The notes beneath the pieces were generated by a model that saw only the letters and a program-made list of their open reading frames with translations, did no database searches and was not told the DNA's origin. The translations under genes and the position numbers were made by a program. This document shows, piece by piece, positions 48,957-60,674 of a DNA stretch of 64,000 nucleotides; the first letter of the stretch is position 1, and each line of letters begins with the position of its first letter. The stretch covers positions 1,836,749 through 1,900,748 of the forward strand of contig JAGTWJ010000011.1 of assembly GCA_020064725.1 (NCBI GenBank), given 5' to 3'. This stretch comes from Drechslerella dactyloides (Eukaryota; Ascomycota; Orbiliomycetes; Orbiliales; Orbiliaceae).

Positions 48957-51948
48957 ACGTCAACGATAAGCGAGCGGACAGGACAAGCGAGCGGACACCC
49001 CCCCTTAGCCCAACACCCCACCAAAAACCTTTTTATTATTATTTTAGTCAATATCTATTAAAAAATTATAAAAAAATAATATAAAATAAAAATAAATTCA
49101 AATAATATAATTATATTTTTAAAAAATTTTTTAAAATAAAAATAAATTAATAATAATTAATTTAAAAATTGTAAAAAACAACACAAAGTCGTAGGTGTTT
49201 GCCAGTAAATATCTCTATAATATATTAATAAGAATCTTTAAAAATTTCAAATCTAATAGATTATTATATAATCTAGGCTTTTATCAAGCTATTACTTAAT
49301 ATAATAAAAATTAAGATCTAAAAAGCCTGCTAAAGTTGGTACAACACACCAGCTATACACTAGCTATTTTTCAAATAATTATATATAAAAATATAATAAA
49401 AAAAATTAAAAAAAAATTAATTTTGATTTTAATATAAAAAAGCTTTTTTATTTAACGTCAATGATAAGCGAACAGATCAGACAAGCAAGCAGATCACCTC
49501 ACCACACCTACACGCCCACCACTCCTCCTATACCTTATATCTCCACAATTACCATAATACCTATCTCTACAACCAAATCCAAAGTTCTTCTAGCTATTAA
49601 AACTATAAAAAAAAATTAAGAATTAAGTATTTAAATTATTACTAAATATTATAATATTTCTTATACTACCTTAATCTACTAATATAATAACCACTCTTTA
49701 TAATATAACAACATCTTTAAATTATAAAACTTTATAAAATTAGAGAAAAATACTATTATTTAATATATACTTAAACTATATATATAGTCTTTTTATCCTA
49801 AACTGAATAATATGGAAGATATAGCTAATTAGCTACTACTAACACATAACAACAATAATATATAATACATTAATAAAAGATAGACTAGTAACTTTATCAA
49901 ACACCACCCAAAACTATAAACACATTTATCTAAAAAGTATAATTATTAGCAAATAAAATACAAAGATCCTATATTTATCAGCAAATAGTTTTAATTAATA
50001 GAAGCTGTAAAAACTAAATATAACATCATAGATAATAACATCTATAACTTTAATAAAACTAACTTCATAATAAATATAATATTTATAACTACTATTATTA
50101 TAGGTACTAAAACACACAATAAAACTAAGCTAATATAGCCTAGAAATTATAAATAAATAATAATTATCTAAAAAATAGATATAGAAAATTAAATAGTACT
50201 GCTATTTATTATTTTTATTGGGTAACACTATTTAGCTAGCTGGTATATAGCAACAAAGCTATTAGTAGATTAGATTATTATATTTTCTAATAATAATTAG
50301 ATAATAAATAAGCTTATTTTATAATAGCTAAAATATTTTAACAAATTTATAATATAGTATTATATTTTAGACTACTAATTATTAGTTCTAGATAATTATA
50401 AAAACTATTATTTTATTACTTTTAAACTATACTATTAGAAGTATAAGATTATTATAATCTATATACTACTATATTTATCATATATTTTCTAGCTACTAGA
50501 TATTAGCTACTTTAGACTATTAAAACAAATATATAATTATAAAATAAAAAATTTAATATATATATACATTAACTATATCTTTAAGTTAGAGTTTCTCACT
50601 AAATTTTATAAAGTATTTACTATTATAATAATATCTAAAAATATATATAGTAGTTTTACTAAAACTAATATTATATCTTATAACTCTAATAGAATTTTAT
50701 TAAAACTAGATATACAGTTATTAATAGTTATTCTAGTAAATTCATATTCAAATACTATAAATATAGTAACTACCTAAACTATAAAAATATTATTAAACCT
50801 ATTAAAAATTAATTTACAAATAAGCTTAATTAAAAACCAGATTATCCAATATTAGAATAATTTTTTTATATTACTACTAACAGTTATAGACTAGCTATCT
50901 AAAAGAATATAGACTATAATATATCAATTAATATTTATATATACAGAAAACACAACACTACATTCTACTAATAAAGTATTAAATAAACAACAATAAATAA
51001 AAAAACAATATATATAATATAGAAATATATTTATTATATATTAAGTAGATAATATATTAAACTAAGATACTATAAATAAATAATATAAATAAATAAAACT
51101 AAAAAACTATTAAAATAATATATAGCTAGAAGAAGACTCTAAAAAAATATTATACTATAGTTAATACAATAAAGCTAGGTATAATATTTAAATATATTAA
51201 AAAATATCTTAAGTATATAAATAAACTATTTAGTATGTATTTAGCCTAAAGCTATAGTATTGTGGTGGTGAAATCAGTATTTTTATTGAGATGGGGTAAT
51301 AAGGTGATCCGCTCGCTTGTCTAATCCGTTCGCTTATTATTGACGTTATATTTTTTTTAATTTTTTTTTAATAAAAATCCAATTTTTTATGAATTTTTGT
51401 TATAAAAACTAAAAATATTAATATTAAAATATATAATAAATAAAAAAAATTAAAAAAATATAAATAAAAAAGCTTTTTTATATTAAAATTAAAATTAATT
51501 TTTTTTTAATTTTTTTTATTATATTTTTATATATAATTATTTAAAAAAAATAGCTGGTGTGTTGTGCCAACTTTAGAAGAGTCTATAGACTTTAATTTTC
51601 AATATAAGTAATAGAGGCTTTATACAGGCCTAGACTATATAATAATTTATTAGATTTGAGATTTTTAAAGATTTTTATTAATATATTATAGAGATATTTA
51701 CTGGCAAACACCTAAGACTATGTGTTGTTTGTTTAAAATTTTAAATTAATTATTATTAATTTATTTTTACACTAAAAAAATTGAAAAAAATATAATTTAA
51801 TTATTTTGATTTATGTTTTTTAAAAAATATTTTTTTTATATTTTTATAGTAAATATTTATTAATATATTAATAAAAGGCTTTTTAGGGTGGTGTTTGACT
51901 GGGAGGCTGCGCGCTCGCTTGTGCTGCGCGCTCGCTTGTGAGATACGT
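48957..51948. mobile_element. Foldback element FB2, interrupted by B3
   Basis: Ends ACGTCAACGATAAGCGAGCG (left) and, inward from the right, ACGTATCTCACAAGCGAGCG; TA at 48,955-48,956 and 51,949-51,950. Without B3 it is about 1.1 kb. Its arms match FB1 (shared AACACC...GTTTGCCAGTAAATATC segment and the inner GCTAAAGTTGGTACAACACA pair at 49,330 and 51,556-51,577). The second boxes differ between its two ends (GACAGG versus CGCAGC), which would not be expected of a simple copy. It separates G2 pol on the left from a G4 LTR on the right. Confidence 0.82.
49455..51346 (+). mobile_element. Fot1/pogo-type transposon B3, complete but RIP-dead (1,892 bp)
   Basis: Subfamily B termini (ACGTCAATGATAAGCGAACA and inverse) with TA at 49,453-49,454 and 51,347-51,348. 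It has the same length as B1 and a collinear transposase relic, for example NFNKTNFIINIIF near 50,050 and KLEFLTKFYKVF near 50,590. Stops are dense. The first about 110 bp and last about 70 bp retain far more C and G than the interior. It inserted into FB2. Confidence 0.85.
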
Positions 51949-52243
51949 TAAGTACTCAATACTTAAAATACTCAATACTCAACTAAATATTAAATAAGAT
52001 AAATATTAAATTATTTAAATAATATATTAATATATTTTTATTATTTTATATATTAAAACATTATATATATAATTAGTATATTTTATTTTAAAACTAATAA
52101 CTTTTTTCTTAAAAACTATTAATTAATATTTAAACTATAATATCTTAATAATTAATTTATTTATTATTATTATTACATATTTTATTCCAACAATTACTAT
52201 TATATTTAATATATATTTATCTTTTATTATTAAAAATCTTATA

Positions 52244-52492
52244 ACGTCAACAATAAGCGACTGGACCAGATAAGCGGCCGGACCACCCCCCTTGTATATT
52301 TCTTTAATTTAATATAAAAAAAATTTAAAAAAATATTTTTAGATTTGTAATAGTTTATATAAACAAGATTAATTTTATTCTAATTTTAAATTAATTATTG
52401 ATTAAGTTATCAATAAAAAGTGTTTTGGTAGGGTGTTGGTTTATATGGGGTGGTCCGCTCGCTTGTGTGGTCCGCTCGCTTGTGGAATACGT
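52244..52492 (+). mobile_element. MITE copy 2 (249 bp)
   Basis: TA flanks at 52,242-52,243 and 52,493-52,494. Left end ACGTCAACAATAAGCGACTG; right end reads inward ACGTATTCCACAAGCGAGCG. Differs from copy 4 by about two transitions near the left end. It interrupts the G4 LTR. Confidence 0.93.
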
Positions 52493-55388
52493 TATAATAG
52501 TAATTAAAAGTCAAAAACTTCAAAATAAAATATATTTAATTTAATTTTAGGTCAAAATATAATATTTTAATCAATTATTTTTAATAAATAAAAAAAAAAA
52601 AATATATATATATAATAATTTTTAGTATAATTTACAAGTTTTCTTTAATATATAAAAATAAAATAAAATTTTATAATACAAAATTATAAAAATATTTTAT
52701 AGATAATAGTAACTTTAAATTATTATAAAATAATAAAAATAATAAATATAAAAAATCTATTAATAATTTCTATATTTTAGAAATATATAAACAAAAAATA
52801 ACTATAATAATAACTTAAATAATATTATATATATAAAAAAATAATAATATAAATCTTAATTCTTTTAAATTAATTAGTAAATATATAAATAATCTACAAA
52901 AATACTAAAACAAATTAGTAATAAATATTAGAATATAAATCTTAAAAAAAATAAATAATATTATATTAAAAAATAATATTAAATAAAAGTTAGAATAGAA
53001 TTTTAAGATAATATAATAAAAAATTATTATAATATATTAATAATATATATAAATAGTCTCAGTAATAATTAAGAATATTAAAATAATTATATTAAGAAAT
53101 TTTAAAAAAATAATAAAATATAAAAAATTTTAACTAATATTTAAATAAACAATATTACTATTTAAAAACTTTTATTACTTATTATATTTAGATTTGTACA
53201 AATTAATAAATTAAGAACTTAAAAAATAAGAAACCCAGTTATTTTTATAATAATATCTAATAAAATATTAAAAATAAAAAATCTAATTAAATATAAAAAA
53301 TAATTTAAAAAATTTAATCAATTTCTTTATTAATTTAATTTTTTTTTTTTTTTTTATTTTAAATAATTTTTTATAAAATAGTACAAGATTTTTTTTATAA
53401 AAATATATTTTAAAAAAAATATTTTTAATATTTATTTATTATATAAATAAATATATGATAAAATAATAAAAAAAAACCAAAAAACAAAAATCTTAGAAAT
53501 TAAAAAAATCTTTAATAGTTTTCTGGAATTTATTAAATATTTTAAATAAAAATATAGATATAAAAATAAAATTGAAGAAGTTTTTAAAAAATTTAACTAA
53601 TTTAAACAAACTAAATTTATATAAATTTTCTTTTAGTAGTTTAATTAATATATATTCTTTATTAAATATAATAATAAAGCTTTATTTTATAAAACTAAGA
53701 AAAAATTTAAATTTAATTTAAAAATAAAAATTATTAAATAAAAATTTATTAATAAAAATATAAATTATTATAATATATAAATTATAATAATTAAGTTTAA
53801 TAATATACTTTATTATTTTCAAAAAAATATCTATTAAAAAAAACTATAATATAATTTAAATAAATGTAATCTTAACAAATATATTAAAAATTTCTTTAAA
53901 AATTAAATAAAATATATAGATTAGAATCTATAAATCTTAATATAATTTAATATGAGAAATCTAAGAAATCTAATATATCTTTTTATTACCAGTATAATAA
54001 AATAAAATATATTAAAAAAGATTGTTCTGAAAATAAAAAAAAAAAGAATTTTCAAAAATATTTTTAATAAAAATAAAAATTTAGAATAATATAATAATTT
54101 TTATTTTTATAAAATTTCAAAACAATTATAAACAAAATTTAGAGATATATATATCCTAAAATTAAATTTATCTAACACCAAAATATTATATAAGAAATTA
54201 ATACAATTATTAAATAAAACCCTATACCATTTAAAGATATAGAACCAAAAAAAAAAAAATTTAATTAATTATAAAATAATCTAATATTAGAATCTTACTT
54301 AATGTATTAAAAAAACTTAAATAAATATTTATAAGAAAAATACTAAAATAATAAAAAAATCTTTATAAAAACAATTCAAATATTACTTATTTTAATTATA
54401 ATAAAAAATACTATATAAAATAAAAATAAAAATAAAAAGTTATTAATAAAAACACTAAAAAAACTATTTTATAGATAGTTTTCTTTTAATAATATACTCA
54501 ATTATACAAACAATAAAGTTATATAACTTATAGATTTATTATTCTAATTAAAAAAAAATAATATATAAAATATTAAAAATTAATATTTACCAAAACTACA
54601 GATAAACTAAAAAAATTAATACTATTAGATAATAAAATATTTTAAAAAAATAATAAAATATTTATTAATTATATTAAAAGACTATCCACTAATATATAAT
54701 CTAAAAATATAAATAGTCTTTTGTTAATTAATAAAAAATATATTAATTATAAGTTAAAAATAACAAAAACCTATGATAATATAATTTTAAAAATAAAAAA
54801 TAATTTTTTAAAAATATAAAATATCTTTTATACATAAAACAAAAATATTAATTTTACTAATAAAATAATACTAATATATAATTATATAAATATCTTAACC
54901 TTTATAATAATTACAATAGTAAATAAGTATATCAATATTATCATTTTTTATATCTAAACTATATTAAAAAAAAATTATTATAAAAACTTTTAACACTTTT
55001 AAATATATTTATTATATTAGATATTTTAAAATATAGTTTAAATACTACAAACATATCTACAATAATATTAAGCAAAGAAAATGAAGAAAAATCCTAAAAA
55101 TATAATAAACCAACAAATATACCATAGTCTAAATTGAAAAATTTATATAAATATATTAAAATTATAAAAAAATATATAAAAAATTAGTAAATAAAAATAA
55201 TAATTCTAAAAAAATAAAATATATTATTATATAAATTTAATAAATTATTATATATATTTTATATTATTTATATTTTAATTTTTAAAATATTTAAAAAATA
55301 AAAATAATACTTAAAAAATTATTTTAATTAAAAATATTATAATAAAGATTTAAAAACCAAAATAAGATACTTTTATAAAAATTATATA

Positions 55389-57277
55389 ACGTATTCCACA
55401 AGCGAGCGGACCACACAAGCGAGTGGACCATCTCTCAATACTGGTGTGACCACTCCTCTTCCGCACCATATTACCTTTATAATTATTATTATGGCTGCCA
55501 CTATGACTAAATCCTAAGTTATTTTAGCTATTAAAGTTCTGGAAAAAGATTAAAATTAAGTATTTGAGCTATTATTAAGCTTTATGATATCCTTTATACT
55601 ACTCTATTATACTAGTATAACAATCATATTTTGAAGGTAGACAGTATTTTTAAATTATAAAACCTTATAAAATTAGAAGAAGACATTATTGTTCAATATA
55701 TATTTAAGTTATTTATATAGTTTTTTTATCTTAAATTAGATAGTGTGGAAGATATGGCTAACCAGCTACTATCAATATATATTAATAATAATATACAACA
55801 TATTAATAAGAATTGGGTAGTAAATTTTGTAAAATACTATCTAGAGCTCTAGATATATTTATTTAAAAAGTATGACTACTAGTAAACTAAATACAAAGAT
55901 CTAGATTTTATTCAAAATAATTTCAGTTTTTATAAATAACAAAAGTAAAGTATAGTATTATAGATAATAATATCTATAATTTTAATAAAACAGGCTTTGT
56001 AATAAACATAATTTCTATAACTACAGTTGTTATAAGAGCTGAAATATATAATAAAGTTAAGCTGGTACAACTTAGGAATCACAAATAGATAACAATTATT
56101 CAGAAGATAAATACAGAAAATTAGACAGTACCACTATTTATTATCCTAATTAATCAACACTATCTAACTAATTAGTATACAGAAACTAACTTACCAAATA
56201 ACTAAGCTATTATATTCTCTAATAACAACTAGACAACAAATAAGGTTACTGTAGAGTAATTAAAGCATTTCAACTACTTTACAGCACAATACTGTATTTT
56301 AGATTATTAGCTATTAGTCCTAAATAACTATAACAACTACTATTCAACATCTTTCAAGTTTTATTATTAAAAGTACAAAATTATTACAGTCTATATACCA
56401 TTATATTCTTCATATCTTCTTCAGCTATTAGATATTAGGTGCTTTAGACTATTAAAGTAGATATATAATCATTAAGTAGAAAACTTAATACATACATATA
56501 TTAATTATATTAGTAAACTAGAGTTCTTCTCTAAATTCCACAGAATATTTACTACTGTAATAATACCTAAGAATATATATAGTAGCTTTACTGAAACTAG
56601 TATTATATTTTAAATCCTAATAAGATTTTCTTAAAACTAAATATACAACTATTAATATCTACCTTAATAAATTTACGTTTTAATACTATAAATATAGTAA
56701 CCATTTAGACAATAAAAACCCCAATAAATTCTTTAAAAACTAATTTATAATTAGAATTTATCAAAAACCAGATTACCTAATATTAAGATAATTTTTTAAT
56801 ATTATTACTAGCTACTATAAACTAATTTATTAAAAAAATACAGATAATAATATACTAACTAACACTTATACAAACAAAAAACACAACACTATACTCTATT
56901 AATAAAATATTAAATAAATACCAACAAACAAAAAAAAAGTATATACAACATAAAAACACACTTATCATATATTAAACTAATAAAATCCTAAATAATAATA
57001 TTATAAATAAATAAGATAAATAAATAAAATATCTAAACCATTAAAGCAATCCCTAACTAAAAACCATCTCTAAAAAAATAATTTACTATAATAATTATAA
57101 TAAACCTAGATATAATATTTAAATATATTAGTAGATATCTTAAGCATATAATTAAGTAAACTAGTATATATATAACCTAGTGTAATAACAGTATGGCCAT
57201 AAAACCAGTGTTTTTGCTGGGGTAGGGTATTGAGGTGGTCCGCTCACTTGTGTGGTCCACTTGCTTGTGGAATACGT
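55389..57277 (+). mobile_element. Fot1/pogo-type transposon A2, RIP-dead (1,889 bp)
   Basis: Subfamily A termini with TA at 55,387-55,388 and 57,278-57,279. Transposase relic collinear with A1: SVEDMANQLLSIYINNN, LLVLNNYNNYY, IPLYSSYLLQLLDIRCF, VENLIHTYINYISKLEFF. The second catalytic Asp is again Asn. At the position of the first ATG of A1 (41,755) A2 has GTG, so that ATG is probably a RIP product and the true start is the downstream ATG (MTKS/MIES). It sits in the pol region of G4. Confidence 0.86.
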
Positions 57278-57732
57278 TATAATATTTCTAAATTTATAAA
57301 AAAAGATAATACTATAATTATCTATATTTAATAGAAAAAAAATATATTTACTATCTAAATTATTTCTATAGTTTTAATAAATTTAAGATCTATAAATAAT
57401 ATATCAAGCAATATTATAAATAAAAAATAAATATTATTTTTATTAAAAATTTTTAAAAATAACTTTATTAATTAATAAAAAAAAAACAAATATATAAAAT
57501 AATATCTAATAAAAATACAATAAAAAGTAGTTAATAGTTTAAATTATAAATTAAAAAACTAGATATATTTTAAAACTAATAAAAATATACTAAAATAAGA
57601 AATCTAAATTTTTATAAAAAATTTACCCTTATTTTATTATATTTAGAAAACCTATAAAAACCTTAATTAATAATAGAATAAAAAAAATTATATCTCTATT
57701 ATAATAATACAAAAATACTAATTTAAGATATA

Positions 57733-57981
57733 ACGTCAACAATAAGCGACTGGACCAGACAAGCGACCGGACCACCCCCCTTGTATATTTCTTTAATTTA
57801 ATATAAAAAAAATTTAAAAAAATATTTTTAGATTTGTAATAGTTTATATAAACAAGATTAATTTTATTCTAATTTTAAATTAATTATTGATTAAGTTATT
57901 AATAAAAAGTGTTTTGGTAGGGTGTTGGTTTATATGGGGTGGTCTGCTTGCTTGTGTGGTCTGCTTGCTTGTGGAATATGT
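57733..57981 (+). mobile_element. MITE copy 3 (249 bp)
   Basis: TA flanks at 57,731-57,732 and 57,982-57,983. The left end is intact, while the right end has lost its CG dinucleotides (CTGCTTGC twice for CCGCTCGC; ATGT for ACGT). Inserted in G4 just upstream of the RT block; the host sequence resumes directly, so this is a simple insertion. Confidence 0.92.
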
Positions 57982-58898
57982 TATAATTTTTTAATTTATT
58001 AATAGAATATTTTATTTTATTTATAAAGAAAAAAGATTTTAAAAAATTATAAATTTATATTAACTATTAAACTTTTAATATAATAACTATTAAAGATAAA
58101 AAATCTTTACCTCTTATTAATAAATCTTTTAATAAAATATTAAATACTATAATTTATATAAAACTTGACCTTATTAATATATATTATAATATTAAAATTA
58201 ATCTTAGAAAAAAATAAAAAACTACTTTTAAAACTAAATATAAATTATTTAAATATTTAATTATACTTTTTAAATTAACTAATATATTTATAATTTTTTA
58301 AATATTTATGAATTATGTTTTATGAAAATATATTAATAATATATATATAATATACCTAAATAATATTTTTATTTATAATAAAAAATTTTTAAAATATTAA
58401 AAATATATTAACTAAATTTTTAAAATTCTAAATTAATATAAGTTTAAAATTAAACTAAAGAAATGTAAATTTAAAATAATTAAAGTTAAATTTTTAGGAA
58501 TTATTATTACTCTTTATAATATAAAAATAGATTTAAAGAAGATATAAATTATATAAGACTAATTAATACTAAAAATATTTAAAAAAGTATAAGTTTTTTT
58601 AGAATTTGTTACACTTCAGCCCAGGACCAGATCAAATACACTTCACTCTAAAGTTCCTAACTCTCAGTCACTATCGTACGGGGTTCTTAATAAAGGAAGA
58701 TAAGTATATATCAAGTACAATAATAACTATAAAATAAAATATATAACAACAATAATAAAATAAACTAGTTATTAAAATATTATAATTTAAATATTAACTA
58801 ATAGTTTTTAAAAAAAAAGGTATTAATTTTAAGATAAAATATACTAATTATATATATAATATTTAATATATAAAATAATAAAGATATATTAATATATT

Positions 58899-58967
58899 AT
58901 ACTTTTTACTTTTAAATATTATTTATTTTTTACTCCTGATTTTTTAGAAATTAGAAGTAAAAAGTAT
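58899..58967. repeat. Inverted repeat inside the G3 LTR
   Basis: ATACTTTTTACTT at 58,899-58,911 and AAGTAAAAAGTAT at 58,955-58,967 form 13-bp arms. The corresponding stretch in the other LTR copies contains different short repeats (ACTCAATACT-like in G4, TACTAAATA-like in G2), so this LTR segment is variable. Confidence 0.6.
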
Positions 58968-60425
58968 ATTATATATTATAAATTATTATAATAATTTTTA
59001 TATTAAGAAAAATATAATAAAAATAATATTCTTTTATGATAGTATTTTATTTATATAATCTAAGACTCTATATAGTCTTATTATTTATATAATTTTTATT
59101 ATTTTATAGTTTAATTTATTATATAGGTTAATTATTTATATAATAATCTTATATAATTATATATTTTATATAAAAATCTTTTTTTTATAATATATAGATA
59201 TATTATTACTTTATATACTAAATAAACTAAATATCTATATAAAAATCTAATCTATATAAAATATTCAGATATTATATTATTATCTTATAATACTATTCTC
59301 CTTTCTACTATAATTAGTAATATATTAATTTCAGATATAGATTTAAATAGTATAGAATAAACTAATATAAATTCTTTATATATAAAATAATTAAATAATT
59401 AAAATAATATATTTTTAATCAAGTAATTTTTTTTATATTTTCCTTTTTCCTTTTAAAATTAATCTTCTTTAATATATTTCTTCTATTATTTCTTAGTATA
59501 CCTACTAATCATCAAAAAAAGTCTTTTTATAAATATTATTTAAAATAAATATATTAAATTAAAAATTAAGATTTATATTCTTAGATTATCTATAAATTTT
59601 ATAAAAAATATAATTTTTTTATCTAATTTTTTTTATTTAAATAATAAATATAATAATTATACTCATCGAAATCATAATTATATCTTTATTAATCCAAATA
59701 TATTATTTTTTATTTTTATTTAGACTAAAACTAACAAATATTAATTTCTTATATAAAATAGATTTTTTATTAATTAAATATTAAATAAAAAAAGCTTAAA
59801 AAAACTAAAAATAATTAAACTCTTCTTTTTATTAAAGTTATTTAGGTTTAAACAAGAATTACTTATTTATATAAAAAGATTAATTTAATTAATACAAAAA
59901 TAAAACTATTTTTTCCAAAAAAAAGACTTTTATCAAGAAAACAGAAATTTTTTAAAAAAATTTAACATTAATTTTTTAAAAATTCTAAAAAAGAATTTTA
60001 ATTTTAAAATCTTTTTAAATAATAATAATATAAGTTTTAATATTTAATATAATATCTTTCCAATATATATATATTATTAAATATAATTAATACTAGTTTA
60101 TATTATATTATATATATAATTCTAAGAATTATTTTATAAAATTTTATATATAAAAAAGAAAAGATATATAGATTTATTATTATCTATCTTTTCTATTATT
60201 TTTATTATTTTTTTTCATTTTTTAATAATAATAATAATATTTTATTTATTCTAATTATTAAAAGATATTAACTCTTAAATTAACTATACCATATTTTTTT
60301 TAAAACCAAAACAAACATTAAGGTTTTAAATAAAATCACTTATTATTAAAATAGTATTTATAAAATAATAAATAATTAATTTATATTTTAAAAAAAAAAA
60401 TTTTATATATATTAAATTTCTTATA

Positions 60426-60674
60426 ACGTCAACAATAAGCGACTGGACCAGACAAGCGACCGGACCACCCCCCTTGTATATTTCTTTAATTTAATATAAA
60501 AAAAATTTAAAAAAATATTTTTAGATTTGTAATAGTTTATATAAACAAGATTAATTTTATTCTAATTTTAAATTAATTATTGATTAAGTTATCAATAAAA
60601 AGTGTTTTGGTAGGGTGTTGGTTTATATGGGGTGGTCCGCTCGCTTGTGTGGTCCGCTCGCTTGTGGAATACGT
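60426..60674 (+). mobile_element. MITE copy 4 (249 bp)
   Basis: TA flanks at 60,424-60,425 and 60,675-60,676. By eye fully intact: left boxes AAGCGACTGGACCA and AAGCGACCGGACCA, right boxes GCGAGCGGACCAC twice. It lies where the integrase-chromodomain part of G3 is missing. Confidence 0.94.

Larger units (their letters stand above)
51951..58606 (+). mobile_element. Gypsy/chromovirus relic G4 (5' LTR, gag, RT)
   Basis: A partial LTR occupies 51,951-52,564 (end GGTCAAAATATAATA, decayed from GGGCCGAAGTGTAACA) and is interrupted by MITE 2. Plus-strand coding relic follows: gag-like sequence with a decayed zinc knuckle at 53,978-54,025 (FYYQYNKIKYIKKDC, where the second Cys and the His are Tyr), A2 inserted at 55,389-57,277, MITE 3 at 57,733-57,981, then RT at 57,984-58,606 (LTIKDKKSLPLINKSF, IYIKLDLINIYYNI, YIIYLNNIFIY, KVKFLGIIITLYNIK, VQVFLEF). 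It is cut at FLEF by the insertion of G3. The LTR lacks its 5' portion, which is replaced by FB2 and G2. Confidence 0.75.

Noticed and set aside
58607..59500. LTR starting TGTTACAC in plus orientation, about 0.9 kb
   Set aside because: The homologous block continues to 60,288 and the adjoining pol genes are on the minus strand, so the LTR is read on the minus strand and is about 1.68 kb.
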